Below, piece after piece: positions 1 to 7,525 of a stretch of 45,900 nucleotides of DNA. Where the stretch lies: contig NZ_JBKKHQ010000011.1 of the NCBI RefSeq assembly GCF_046614695.1, positions 1 to 45,900 on the forward strand, read 5' to 3'. Within the stretch, counting starts at the first letter, position 1, and every line of letters begins with the position of its first letter. The notes beneath the pieces were generated by a model that was not told the origin of the DNA, ran no database searches, and saw only the letters and a list, made by a program, of their open reading frames with translations. The DNA comes from Pokkaliibacter sp046614695 (GTDB lineage: Bacteria; Pseudomonadota; Gammaproteobacteria; Pseudomonadales; Balneatricaceae). A program made the translations under genes and the position numbers.

Positions 1-17
1 GAAGAATAAAAAAGCGA

Positions 18-92
18 TGGTCTCCCCACCAGGACTCGAACCTGGATCTGCCCCTTAGGAGGGGGCCGTTCTATCCCTTGAACTATGAGGAG
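18..92 (-). tRNA. tRNA-Arg (anticodon CCT)
   Basis: The reverse strand folds into a full cloverleaf. The 7-bp acceptor pairs CTCCTCA with TGGGGAG, followed by discriminator A and an encoded CCA (plus-strand 18-20). The anticodon stem GCCCC/GGGGC encloses the loop CTCCTAA, giving anticodon CCT, which reads AGG arginine codons. The T arm carries GGTTCGAGTCC. A T-rich stretch follows the 3' end on the minus strand (plus-strand 1-14) and may end the transcript. Confidence 0.95.
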
Positions 93-106
93 ATCAACGG
101 AGCAAC

Positions 107-135
107 GTTATACCAAGGGAACGCTTGTCCCGCAA
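107..135 (-). promoter_or_regulatory. Putative sigma-70 promoter of tRNA-Arg
   Basis: On the minus strand, TTGCGG (135-130) and TATAAC (112-107) are separated by 17 bases. The -10 lies about 14 nt upstream of the tRNA 5' end. The -10 is good and the -35 matches only its first three bases, so the tRNA could also be read through from flgN. Confidence 0.45.
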
Positions 136-184
136 CTCGCAGAGCCAATTCAGAAGAAATAATAAGTTGAGCCAAATCAGCGAG

Positions 185-652
185 TTAAGCTTTGCCAATA
201 ACCTGATTGGCCGCGTGATGCGCTGCCTTGCCGGAATTATTATAAAGCTGCTGATTTTTTTGCTGCCCTTTCGCCAGATCCAGCGTCTGACGGGCAATCG
301 TTAGGGAGCGACCAACAATCATTGAGTTGATGTCATTCGCCTGTTTGAAGTCTTTGAGGAGGGTGTCCATTTCAACCAGTGCGGCCGTCATGGCTTCAAT
401 CTGATCTTCCGGCGTTGCTGACAAATGGCCCTTACGATCCATTCCCAACCCGGACTGCTGCAGTTTCTCGGCCCGAAGCGTGACGTTGGCCTGTAGTTGC
501 TGCAGCAGTTCATTCTTCTGATCTACACAGTCAGTAAAACCTTCAAGACTGCGCTTTTTAAGCAGCTCGCGTTCCTCAAGAGTTCGTTCAATCACCTGCA
601 CAAGAAGCTGGTTGGCGTTCTGTACGAGAGTTAAAAGATTCTCTTGAGACAT
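185..652 (-). CDS. flgN: Flagellar export chaperone FlgN
   Basis: This 155-aa protein is mostly helical and rich in Gln, Leu and Lys, as in the FlgN family. FlgN is a cytosolic chaperone that holds the hook-filament junction proteins FlgK and FlgL unfolded and passes them to the flagellar type III export gate. The start lies 4 nt after the flgM stop, so the two genes are probably translated together; this flgM-flgN pairing is the classic arrangement. There is no strong ribosome-binding site of its own, only GATGAG upstream. The identification rests on size, helical composition and position next to flgM, because FlgN sequences diverge quickly. FlgK and FlgL, its expected clients, are not in the window. 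Confidence 0.85.
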   Translation of the reverse strand: MSQENLLTLVQNANQLLVQVIERTLEERELLKKRSLEGFTDCVDQKNELLQQLQANVTLRAEKLQQSGLGMDRKGHLSATPEDQIEAMTAALVEMDTLLKDFKQANDINSMIVGRSLTIARQTLDLAKGQQKNQQLYNNSGKAAHHAANQVIGKA

Positions 653-656
653 AAGA

Positions 657-959
657 TCAACTCATCAGTGCGTCAAAATCCAGCATCTTACGAGCGGTGC
701 TATTAGCGTCGACAGAGTAAGAGCCATCTGCAATGGCGGCTTTCACGCGATCAACCTTATCCTGATCGAAGTCTGACAACTGATGAACCTGATCTTCCAG
801 ACTCTGCAGTGACATAGCTTCGGAGCTCAGTTGCACCTTATCGCCACTGGCTGCTGTAGTACCAGTGTCGGAGGTCTTCTGCTGTTCAGTCGTCTGGGTT
901 TTTACCCGGGAACTGCTTGCCGGCTGATTGATTCCCAGACCATTAATGTCGATGGGCAT
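657..959 (-). CDS. flgM: Anti-sigma-28 factor FlgM
   Basis: A 100-aa protein beginning MPIDINGLG, with a Ser/Thr/Gln-rich disordered N-terminal half. The C-terminal half has the family signature: a helix around LSSEAMSLQSLE, the DGSYSVDANSTARKML segment and the ending FDALMS. FlgM binds the flagellar sigma factor FliA until the hook is finished, then is exported through it. The ATG at 959 is chosen because AAGGAAAG lies 5 nt upstream; an in-frame ATG at 974 would place that site inside the gene. A sigma-28 promoter lies just upstream, so FlgM is under the factor it inhibits, forming a feedback loop. The gene is followed by flgN. Confidence 0.93.
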   Translation of the reverse strand: MPIDINGLGINQPASSSRVKTQTTEQQKTSDTGTTAASGDKVQLSSEAMSLQSLEDQVHQLSDFDQDKVDRVKAAIADGSYSVDANSTARKMLDFDALMS

Positions 960-996
960 AATACTTTCCTTCAAAAATCACGCTTGGTGATTAAAG

Positions 997-1023
997 GTAT
1001 CGGCGGGATTAAGGATTACTTTA
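997..1023 (-). promoter_or_regulatory. Sigma-28 (FliA) promoter of flgM-flgN
   Basis: Reading the minus strand, TAAA (1023-1020) is followed by 15 bases and then GCCGATAC (1004-997). The FliA consensus is TAAA-N15-GCCGATAA, so this is a near-perfect match with correct spacing. It lies about 38 nt upstream of the flgM start, which suits late-class expression of flgM and flgN. Confidence 0.88.
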
Positions 1024-1057
1024 GAACTTTTTTTGCTAATTTTAGCCTCGTTCTTCA

Positions 1058-1077
1058 AGTGGCAATTTCTGGCCACT
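1058..1077. other. Small inverted repeat downstream of flgA
   Basis: AGTGGC (1058-1063) and GCCACT (1072-1077) are exact inverted repeats around an 8-nt loop, in the 255-bp gap between the flgA end and flgM. No T tract follows on either strand, so a terminator role is not supported. Apart from this and the sigma-28 promoter I see nothing in the gap. Confidence 0.35.
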
Positions 1078-1214
1078 GGCAACCTTCCCGCACATCAAAA
1101 CAGCTTCATAATAACTGACTCAGCTTCTGTGATCAGCATTTAATCAGGTGAACTTGCCGATCACTCATTGTAATCAAGCAATTTACATGCCCAGCATGCG
1201 CAGAAAGTAAGTTA

Positions 1215-1922
1215 TCAGTTGATCTCCACTTCCTGTGGCCCGATGACTCTTCCCTGAAGCTTACGCTTGGAAGAAGCATTCTCAACCGTAATACTCTCAC
1301 CCACTTTACCGTCCTCTAACGCCACGCCACGAGTGCTTATTCTGGCGCTTCCGGACACGGCCGTAATAGTGATCAGGTCGCCTCGCTGAATGACAACCGG
1401 GGGCTCCAGCATACTGGGCGCCAGCACCGTATTCACGGAAAGATGACGAATTGCCGAGAGCCCAAGGACATCTTTGGTATCCAGAAAATACTGTCGCTGA
1501 AGACCCGAAACATCACGTTCCTCAAAGCGTAAATCCCCTTTGGTCACGGCCTGACCACGCTGCAACCGCCGGTTAAGAACAATCACTTGCTGGTACAGGT
1601 GGATCGTGACCGGGACATAAATAGACCAGGGTTTAGGGTTGAGGCAGCTGACTTTAATATGCACACGCCCCAGCCAGTCGTCGCTCTTGCCTTCGACCGT
1701 CAGCGGCTGTGCGCAGTCAGTAAACATCAGGCGCGGATCAATGGGATCGACATCCACATCAATACGTCCCTGAATAAAGCTGCCTTGCTGGGTCAGCTTT
1801 TGACCGATAAAGTTCATTACAGCCTGAGTGATCTGAGCGCTACGGACAGCGCCGTAGGAGGGCTGGATCAAAAAGCACAGTAAAAGCAGGCAGCAATACT
1901 TTTTCCATCGAGAACATTGCAT
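1215..1922 (-). CDS. flgA: Flagellar P-ring assembly chaperone FlgA
   Basis: A 235-aa secreted protein. The ATG at 1922 gives a proper signal peptide: MQCSRWKK, then a hydrophobic stretch with three cysteines, ending near SYG-AVRS. A GTG at 1979 would add 19 residues and spoil this leader. The C-terminal half carries the SAF-like fold typical of FlgA (RGQAVTKGDL, LGLSAIRHL, RGDLITI, ISTRGVALEDGKVGESI, VENASSKRKLQGRVI). FlgA helps FlgI assemble into the periplasmic P ring. It is the first minus-strand gene of the flagellar block, back to back with cheR. No strong ribosome-binding site is visible. Confidence 0.92.
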   Translation of the reverse strand: MQCSRWKKYCCLLLLCFLIQPSYGAVRSAQITQAVMNFIGQKLTQQGSFIQGRIDVDVDPIDPRLMFTDCAQPLTVEGKSDDWLGRVHIKVSCLNPKPWSIYVPVTIHLYQQVIVLNRRLQRGQAVTKGDLRFEERDVSGLQRQYFLDTKDVLGLSAIRHLSVNTVLAPSMLEPPVVIQRGDLITITAVSGSARISTRGVALEDGKVGESITVENASSKRKLQGRVIGPQEVEIN

Positions 1923-2018
1923 GTAACTGTCGCTTATGTGTTTATAATTACTCAAATTCTCGCAGAACAGGGATAACACAGCAAACCTGTGCTGAAATCC
2001 CCTAAAAGAGGTCTCGGA

Positions 2019-2870
2019 ATGAACCAGAGCTCCTATCAGGCGCCCGATATTTCTCTTCAGGATTTTTCCGCTTTCAAGGAATATCTTGAGAAGGCATGCG
2101 GCATTCTGCTCGGAGATAACAAGCAGTATCTGGTGAAAAGTCGACTCGGCCGCTTAATGGCCGAGCATAAATTTGAGACCTTGGGAGATCTGCTCAAACG
2201 TCTGCAGAGCAATGCCTTTTCTGGCCTGCGGCAGGAAGTCATCAATGCGATGACTACCAACGAAACCCTCTGGTTCCGGGATATTCACCCCTATACCATC
2301 ATTCAGGATCGCATCTTCCCTGAGCTTGATGAGAGAAACCGGGGCGGCCAACTCAAGATTTGGTCAGCGGCCTGCTCTTCCGGACAGGAACCCTACTCTC
2401 TTAGCATGCTCGCGGAAGAAACGCGGCAGAAGCGTTTGGGCGCTTTGCGCGGCGACATCCGCATTACTGCAACCGATATTTCCACATCGATTCTGGATCA
2501 GGCCAAAGCCGGGCGCTATGAATCACTGGCTCTTGGACGAGGATTGTCGCCGGAGCGTCTTAAACGCTTCTTTAATCAATGCGGCGATGGCTCATGGGAA
2601 GTTAAACGCGAAATCAAACAGCGGATCGACTTTCGCACACTGAATCTTAAGGATAGCTATGCCAGCCTTGGCACCTTTGATCTGGTGCTTTGCCGTAATG
2701 TGCTCATCTACTTCTCTCCAGAGCTTAAAGCAGACATTCTTCGCCGAATTCACAAAACATTGAAACCAGGCGGATTCCTGATGGTCGGGGCCTCTGAAGC
2801 CGTGACCGGCCTGAATGATATCTATGAAATGATTCAATGCAGCCCCGGTATTATCTACCGCGCACGGTAA
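2019..2870 (+). CDS. cheR: Chemoreceptor glutamate methyltransferase CheR
   Basis: A 283-aa enzyme that methylates glutamates of chemoreceptors using S-adenosylmethionine, for chemotactic adaptation. The all-alpha N-terminal domain (about 1-95) ends in NAMTTNETLWFRD, the CheR substrate-side motif. The SAM domain begins with the glycine motif SAACSSGQEPYSL and includes TATDIS and DLVLCRNVLIYF. The ATG at 2019 is preferred over an upstream GTG because AAGAGGT lies about 7 nt before it. In many Pseudomonas-like genomes cheR sits just ahead of flgB, as here; the cheV that often precedes it is absent. A TATAAT at 1943-1948 could be its -10, without a clear -35. Confidence 0.94.
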   Translation: MNQSSYQAPDISLQDFSAFKEYLEKACGILLGDNKQYLVKSRLGRLMAEHKFETLGDLLKRLQSNAFSGLRQEVINAMTTNETLWFRDIHPYTIIQDRIFPELDERNRGGQLKIWSAACSSGQEPYSLSMLAEETRQKRLGALRGDIRITATDISTSILDQAKAGRYESLALGRGLSPERLKRFFNQCGDGSWEVKREIKQRIDFRTLNLKDSYASLGTFDLVLCRNVLIYFSPELKADILRRIHKTLKPGGFLMVGASEAVTGLNDIYEMIQCSPGIIYRAR

Positions 2871-3041
2871 GCCATTGCCGTTCGCCCTTCTCTGATCTAC
2901 ACCTCATTGCCGCTTTCTTTGCCACTGCCCTCCAATGACTGGCTCACTCCTTTGGCTAATGCCGCGACTGAGCCCCTCAGATCCTGATAAATCAAGTAGT
3001 TAACCTACCTCCCTAATCGGGCCTTAAATAAGGTCTAAAAA

Positions 3042-3057
3042 TGGCACACCCCTTGCT
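3042..3057 (+). promoter_or_regulatory. Sigma-54 promoter of flgBCDE
   Basis: TGGCAC (3042-3047), five bases, then TTGCT (3053-3057) matches the -24/-12 consensus TGGCAC-N5-TTGCW exactly. It lies 43 nt upstream of the flgB start. Sigma-54 control of class II flagellar operons, activated by a FleQ/FlrC-type regulator, is established in Pseudomonas and Vibrio. I see no obvious enhancer site in the roughly 170 bp after cheR. Confidence 0.9.
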
Positions 3058-3099
3058 CTATACCTGTTAAGCAACGCAATGAAGCAACAGGTGAGTTCG

Positions 3100-3504
3100 A
3101 TGGCAATCAGTTTTGATACTGCACTAGGGATACACGATGACGCACTGCTGTACCGCGCCAAACGTGCCGAAGTGCTGTCCAATAACCTTGCCAATGCCGA
3201 CACTCCCAACTTCAAAGCGCGGGATCTCGACTTCTCAGCCTATCTGGCACAGGCAACTGAAGCGGCAAATCCTGTCGGTCTGCGGCAAACCAATGCCCAT
3301 CACTTTGCCGCTGACGGCAATGATATGACAGATGAAAGCCTGCTTTACCGTGTACCAGTGCAGCCAGCGGTTGATGGAAATACTGTCGACCCCGAGATTG
3401 AGAAAGCCGCTTTCATGGAAAACGCCATGGATTATCAAGCCAGCTTTCTCTTTCTGAACCGCAAGTTTACCGGCCTGAGCAAGGCCCTGACCGGAGGACA
3501 GTAA
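3100..3504 (+). CDS. flgB: Flagellar proximal rod protein FlgB
   Basis: A 134-aa rod protein, normal in length. The ATG at 3100 is favoured because AGGTGAG lies just before it; an ATG at 3079 has no ribosome-binding site. The N-terminal rod motif is clear: RAEVLSNNLANADTPNFKARDLDF. The C-terminal helix NAMDYQASFLFLNRKFTGLSKAL matches the FlgB family. FlgB forms the base of the rod in the periplasm after export by the flagellar type III system. It is the first gene of the flgBCDE unit, and flgC starts one base after its stop. Confidence 0.96.
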   Translation: MAISFDTALGIHDDALLYRAKRAEVLSNNLANADTPNFKARDLDFSAYLAQATEAANPVGLRQTNAHHFAADGNDMTDESLLYRVPVQPAVDGNTVDPEIEKAAFMENAMDYQASFLFLNRKFTGLSKALTGGQ

Positions 3505-3505
3505 G

Positions 3506-3952
3506 ATGTCCCTGAATGATGTGTTCAAGATCGCCGGTTCTGGCATGAGTGCTCAGTCAGTTCGACTGAACACCACCGCCAGCAACATTGCTAACGCCGA
3601 TAGCGTCAGCAGCAGCGTTGATCAGACTTACCGTGCGCGCCAGCCGGTGTTTGCGACCGCATTTAGTCAGGCCATGGAAGATCAGGGTTTCAACTACGAC
3701 AACCCGCCAAGTGACGATGCAGGTCTTGGCGTTAAGGTGTTAGGCGTAGTCGAAAGTGAATCGCCATTACGGCAGGAATATGAACCAGGGAACCCCATGG
3801 CCAATGAAGACGGCTATGTGTTTTATCCCAATGTGAATGTTGTGGAAGAGATGGCCAACATGATGTCCGCGTCCCGGTCTTTCCAGACCAATGTGGAAGT
3901 CATGAACACCGCCAAATCAATGATGCAACGCGCACTGACACTCGGTCAGTGA
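3506..3952 (+). CDS. flgC: Flagellar proximal rod protein FlgC
   Basis: A 148-aa rod protein. The N-terminal motif RLNTTASNIANADSVSSSVDQTYRARQPVF and the C-terminal VNVVEEMANMMSASRSFQTNVEVMNTAKSMMQRALTLGQ are diagnostic of FlgC. It is exported to the periplasm and stacks on FlgB in the rod. GGAGGA sits inside the end of flgB, 1 nt separates stop and start, and the two are probably coupled. Length matches the usual size of about 135-150 residues. Confidence 0.96.
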   Translation: MSLNDVFKIAGSGMSAQSVRLNTTASNIANADSVSSSVDQTYRARQPVFATAFSQAMEDQGFNYDNPPSDDAGLGVKVLGVVESESPLRQEYEPGNPMANEDGYVFYPNVNVVEEMANMMSASRSFQTNVEVMNTAKSMMQRALTLGQ

Positions 3953-3965
3953 TGAGGATTAGAGC

Positions 3966-4622
3966 ATGAGCACGAGCGGCATTGATGGTCTTGGGACCAG
4001 TTCATCAGTAACAAGCAGCACCAGCAGTACGACATCCGCGGCGTCACTTGATTCCGATATGTTCCTGCAGCTGATGATTGCACAGCTTAAAAACCAGGAC
4101 CCCACCGACCCTGCAGATACTGCAGAGTACATGGGCCAGCTGGCGAACCTGTCCACCGTTGAACAGTTGACCAACCTTAATTCGGCAGTTTCCGATCTGG
4201 CGACTTCCCTGCAATCCAACCTGGCTCTGCAGGCCTCTTCCATGGTCGGCCGTACTGCCTACGTCGATAGTGACTCAGCTGAATTAGATTCAAGTGGCAG
4301 CATTAATGGCCTGCTTGATCTCGATAACTCGGCGGCAGATGTAACGGTAGGGGTCTATGATTCCACAGGAACACAGGTCGACTCCATCAGTCTGGGCAGC
4401 CTGAGCTCTGGCGAGCATTCCTTTACCTGGGAGCCAGCAGATGGCACCAGCACGGGCACGTATTACTTTGCGGCACAGGGGACCGTTGGCTCATCCAATA
4501 CCTCCCTGACCACTTACATGGGGCAAAACGTAGATTCTGTCAGTATTGGCAGTAGCTCGGTCACCCTTAACCTTGCAAACGGCTCAACCGCGTCAATGTC
4601 AGACGTGAAGCAAATTTCGTGA
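3966..4622 (+). CDS. flgD: Flagellar hook cap / hook assembly protein FlgD
   Basis: A 218-aa protein. After a Ser/Thr-rich start comes the FlgD signature DMFLQLMIAQLKNQDPTDPADTAEYMGQLANLSTVEQL (about residues 32-69), used for export and capping. The C-terminal part (SLGSLSSGEHSFTWEPADG and TGTYYFAAQG) forms the FlgD Tudor/Ig-like region. FlgD sits at the tip of the growing hook and helps FlgE subunits polymerise. GAGGAT lies 7 nt before the ATG, and the gene is 13 nt after flgC in the sigma-54 unit. Confidence 0.95.
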   Translation: MSTSGIDGLGTSSSVTSSTSSTTSAASLDSDMFLQLMIAQLKNQDPTDPADTAEYMGQLANLSTVEQLTNLNSAVSDLATSLQSNLALQASSMVGRTAYVDSDSAELDSSGSINGLLDLDNSAADVTVGVYDSTGTQVDSISLGSLSSGEHSFTWEPADGTSTGTYYFAAQGTVGSSNTSLTTYMGQNVDSVSIGSSSVTLNLANGSTASMSDVKQIS

Positions 4623-4632
4623 GGACCTAACT

Positions 4633-6108
4633 ATGTCATTTTCAACGGCAATCACAGGACTTAAAGCTGCTTCCACGGATCTGGATGTACGCGGTAACAA
4701 CATCGCTAACGCCAGCACAACGGGTTTTAAATCCTCGCGTGCCGAGTTTGGTGATATTTATTCATCTTCGGTAGCTGGTGGCGGCTCAAGTCGCACCACC
4801 GGTAATGGTGTGTCTGTTCAGGATATCCAGCAGAACTTTGCTTCGGGTACGCTTGAAAATACCGACAACAACCTTGACCTGGCGATCGACGGCGATGGTT
4901 TCTTCTCTTTGAAGGACACCGACGGCACTGTTACCTACACCCGTAGCGGCGCGTTTGAGCTGATTCCTGAGTCTGGCACCAGCAATACTGCCAGTGTCAC
5001 CAGCGTTCTTCGTTCAAACAGCGGTTCTGCGGTTCAGGGTCGTCTTTATAATGACGATGGTCAGCTGGTTGGTGGCACCACCGATATCACTATTGATGCA
5101 ACCGACAAAGTGAGTGCACCTGAAGCCACCAGCGCTGTCACTGTCAGCGTCCAGATTGACTCGACTCTTGACCCTGATGATCTGCGCACTCCGTATGATC
5201 CCACGGACTCTTCCACTTACACCTATGGCACAACCCAAACGGTCTATGACAGTTTGGGTAACGAGCAAACCCTGGCCTATCAGTACGTGGAAGTCGCGGA
5301 CCCCAACGATCCAAGCGCCACCAACGACACAACCTACTATGTTGTTCACGTACTGCGCGTTGAAGATGACGGTACCTACACCGAGCTGCCCGTTGGTTTA
5401 CGCGATGGCACAACCACTGACTCCACCGTCTATGATCCAAGTACCTCGAATCTGATTTACGCCTTTAACCGTTCGTCCGGTACGCTTACAGGCATTGGTA
5501 TCGGTTCGGTAACAGCGGGAACTACCGGTACCGCGCCAGTATTCACGGATGCCACCGGCCAGGGCCTGCAAAGCGCGACCTCGGCCTCTGCACCAACGGT
5601 CTATGTAGATAATGCTGACCCCACTATCCCTGCGGTAACAACCTATCCAGCTACTGACGATATCAACAACCTGTTGGCATTTAATGCCGCAGGTACGACT
5701 CAGTATTCGCAGGACTCCCAGGTGAACAACACCTTCAAGGACGGTCATGCGGCAGGTACGCTGACAGACGTGTCCTTTGATGAAAACGGCAATCTGGTGG
5801 CCAGCTATTCCAATGGCGAGAGCAAGAAAATTGCTCAGATTCAGCTGTATACCTTCGATAACCCCACGGGCCTTAAGCCTGTAGGTGATACCGAGTGGGC
5901 AGCTACCGCATCTTCAGGTACCCCAGTGGGTAATCCTCCCGGTGTGGGCTTGAACGGTAGTCTGGTATCGGGATCTCTTGAGTCGTCCAACGTGGACCTT
6001 TCGGAAGAACTGGTCGGGCTAATCATTGCCCAGCGTAACTACCAGGCCAACTCGAAAACACTGGATACCGAGAACAACGTCACCCAGACCATCCTGAACA
6101 TCGGTTAA
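4633..6108 (+). CDS. flgE: Flagellar hook protein FlgE
   Basis: A 491-aa hook subunit. The N terminus MSFSTAITGLKAASTDLDVRGNNIANASTTGFKSS and C terminus VDLSEELVGLIIAQRNYQANSKTLDTENNVTQTILNIG form the conserved coiled-coil core. The middle (about residues 95-400) is rich in Thr, Ser, Asp and Gly, as expected for the surface-exposed D1/D2 domains. At 491 aa it is longer than the roughly 400-residue enteric protein but within the range of marine gammaproteobacteria. FlgE builds the flexible hook outside the cell. The gene ends the visible operon and a terminator follows, where flgF would normally come next. Confidence 0.96.
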   Translation: MSFSTAITGLKAASTDLDVRGNNIANASTTGFKSSRAEFGDIYSSSVAGGGSSRTTGNGVSVQDIQQNFASGTLENTDNNLDLAIDGDGFFSLKDTDGTVTYTRSGAFELIPESGTSNTASVTSVLRSNSGSAVQGRLYNDDGQLVGGTTDITIDATDKVSAPEATSAVTVSVQIDSTLDPDDLRTPYDPTDSSTYTYGTTQTVYDSLGNEQTLAYQYVEVADPNDPSATNDTTYYVVHVLRVEDDGTYTELPVGLRDGTTTDSTVYDPSTSNLIYAFNRSSGTLTGIGIGSVTAGTTGTAPVFTDATGQGLQSATSASAPTVYVDNADPTIPAVTTYPATDDINNLLAFNAAGTTQYSQDSQVNNTFKDGHAAGTLTDVSFDENGNLVASYSNGESKKIAQIQLYTFDNPTGLKPVGDTEWAATASSGTPVGNPPGVGLNGSLVSGSLESSNVDLSEELVGLIIAQRNYQANSKTLDTENNVTQTILNIG

Positions 6109-6111
6109 TCA

Positions 6112-6125
6112 GGCACTATAGTGCC
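6112..6125. repeat. Perfect 14-bp palindrome after flgE
   Basis: GGCACTATAGTGCC reads the same on both strands. It lies 4 nt after the flgE stop and about 25 nt before the terminator hairpin. As RNA it could form only a tight stem, so a protein-binding or mRNA-end role is possible. I cannot assign it further. Confidence 0.4.
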
Positions 6126-6150
6126 GTCTTAAACGAGTTCATTGACATAC

Positions 6151-6182
6151 AAACGCCACCTTTGGGTGGCGTTTTCATTTTT
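6151..6182 (+). terminator. Rho-independent terminator after flgE
   Basis: AAACGCCACC and GGTGGCGTTT form a 10-bp stem with loop TTTG, followed by TTTTCATTTTT. It closes the flgBCDE transcript and separates it from the AraC-type gene. The absence of flgF beyond it is therefore a real operon end. Confidence 0.92.
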
Positions 6183-6317
6183 CTGATACATATTTGCAGC
6201 CTTTGCCCCGCATAAGGTCTTTTTCTCATCAAAAAATTATAGTAAAAAGCTTATTGACCACTGGTTATATCATAATCAACTCATCTACACTCCAGTCCAA
6301 CAATAACAAGGAGGTGA

Positions 6318-7205
6318 ATGATGCCCATTACGCAAACACCCGAGTTCGAACTTAAAGACCCCAGTCTTGATACCATTCGCTGTGTCGAACACGGTCATCC
6401 CAGCCCGCTGATTCGCTGGCACGCCCATGATGATTTTGAGCTTCATTTTATTGCCGCGACTACCGGCAAGGTCTTTGTCGGGGATTATGTAGGCACTTTT
6501 ACTCCTGGCCAGCTGATCCTGACCGGCCCACGTTTGCCCCATAACTGGATTTGTAGCAATGACACCCCTACGGTAGACATCCGTGACCGCGCTATTCAGT
6601 TTCCTGAGGACAGCATTCTTAAAGCCGGTGAACTATTACCAGAGTTCACTCAACTCACTCCCCTCCTTGAGCGCGCCCGTTCAGGCATTGAATTCATCCG
6701 CTATCCGGTCGAACTGGCACAACAGCGCTTTGAGGAAATCAGTCAGGCAAGTGGACTTAAGCGCTTACTGGGCTTTCTGAGCTGGCTGCAGGAACTGGCA
6801 GACTGGAATGACTATCGCCTGCTCTCTACCGTGCAAATGAATAACACTGCCAATGAAGGCATGCAGCAGAAGATCAATACGGTGGTGGATTACATTAATG
6901 AAAACTGTGAACAGCAAATCACGCTACACGAGGTTGCCTCATTGGTAGGCATGAGTGAAAGCAGCTTTTCACGTTTCTTTCGCAAGGCCACTGGCAATCG
7001 ATTTGTCGAGTTTTTAAACCGGGTACGCATTAGTCGCGCCTGCATTATGCTGACCGAGTCTGATGAGCAAATTACCAAAATTTGCTACCAGGCAGGATTC
7101 AATAATATCGCCAACTTTAACCGTCGCTTTCAGGAGCTTAAAGGCGTCACACCCCGTGAATATCGCCGCCAGGCCCAACTTCGCACGGCAGCACGCGTAG
7201 CCTGA
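6318..7205 (+). CDS. AraC-family transcriptional regulator
   Basis: A 295-aa regulator. The N-terminal cupin-like sensor (about 10-100) carries RWHAHDDFELHF and GDYVGTFTPGQLILTGPRLPHNW, typical of AraC proteins that bind a small ligand. The C-terminal DNA-binding region (about 185-285) has two helix-turn-helix motifs: LHEVASLVGMSESSFSRFFRKATG and ITKICYQAGFNNIANFNRRFQELKGVTPREYRR. A very strong AAGGAGGTGA precedes two adjacent ATGs (6318 and 6321); the second is better spaced, so the protein may start one residue later. The gene lies directly upstream of a polyamine-type importer in the same direction and probably controls it. The ligand is unknown. Confidence 0.9.
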   Translation: MMPITQTPEFELKDPSLDTIRCVEHGHPSPLIRWHAHDDFELHFIAATTGKVFVGDYVGTFTPGQLILTGPRLPHNWICSNDTPTVDIRDRAIQFPEDSILKAGELLPEFTQLTPLLERARSGIEFIRYPVELAQQRFEEISQASGLKRLLGFLSWLQELADWNDYRLLSTVQMNNTANEGMQQKINTVVDYINENCEQQITLHEVASLVGMSESSFSRFFRKATGNRFVEFLNRVRISRACIMLTESDEQITKICYQAGFNNIANFNRRFQELKGVTPREYRRQAQLRTAARVA

Positions 7206-7525
7206 TCTATACTTCTTCGAAGATGTAATAAACATCCGCTTTCCACCTTATTTACAGTGTCAGCAATACTTGCTGGCACTGACATTCCCATGCGCGGATG
7301 AAATACGCGCCCTCTAAAGTCTCTTTTCATTCGAAACAAAAAAAGCCGACAGCGCCCAGTAAAACCACAAAAAGCGACCAAAAATTTTCAAAAAACGACA
7401 TCAAAAGCGCGAACGCTTCAACTTTGTGGGGAATTTTTTCACTTTGTCATACATTCTTAATGGTATTGCTTTGGAATCAGACTTCTATGCGATTTACCTG
7501 AAAATAACCCTAACAGGAGTAAGGT
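7206..7525 (+). other. Upstream region of the importer operon
   Basis: This 320-bp gap holds a long hairpin (7255-7281) and then a run of phased A tracts (7338-7344, 7361-7364, 7369-7373, 7380-7384, 7390-7395, 7403-7406). From 7361 on the tract centres lie about 9-12 bp apart, near one helical turn, which predicts bent DNA. A good ribosome-binding site, AACAGGAGT, precedes the binding-protein gene. No -10/-35 pair stands out, which fits an activator-dependent promoter, but that is inference. Confidence 0.5.
7255..7281 (+). repeat. 12-bp stem hairpin after the AraC gene
   Basis: CAGTGTCAGCAA (7255-7266) pairs with TTGCTGGCACTG (7270-7281) around a 3-nt loop, with 11 Watson-Crick pairs and one G-U. 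It starts 49 nt after the regulator's stop codon. There is no T tract, so it may be a weak terminator, an mRNA-stabilising end, or a dyad operator. Confidence 0.6.

Noticed and set aside
1977..1996. A second sigma-54 promoter, divergent towards flgA
   Set aside because: The AGCAA/GTGCTG match has one base too few between the elements and lacks the invariant GG at -24.
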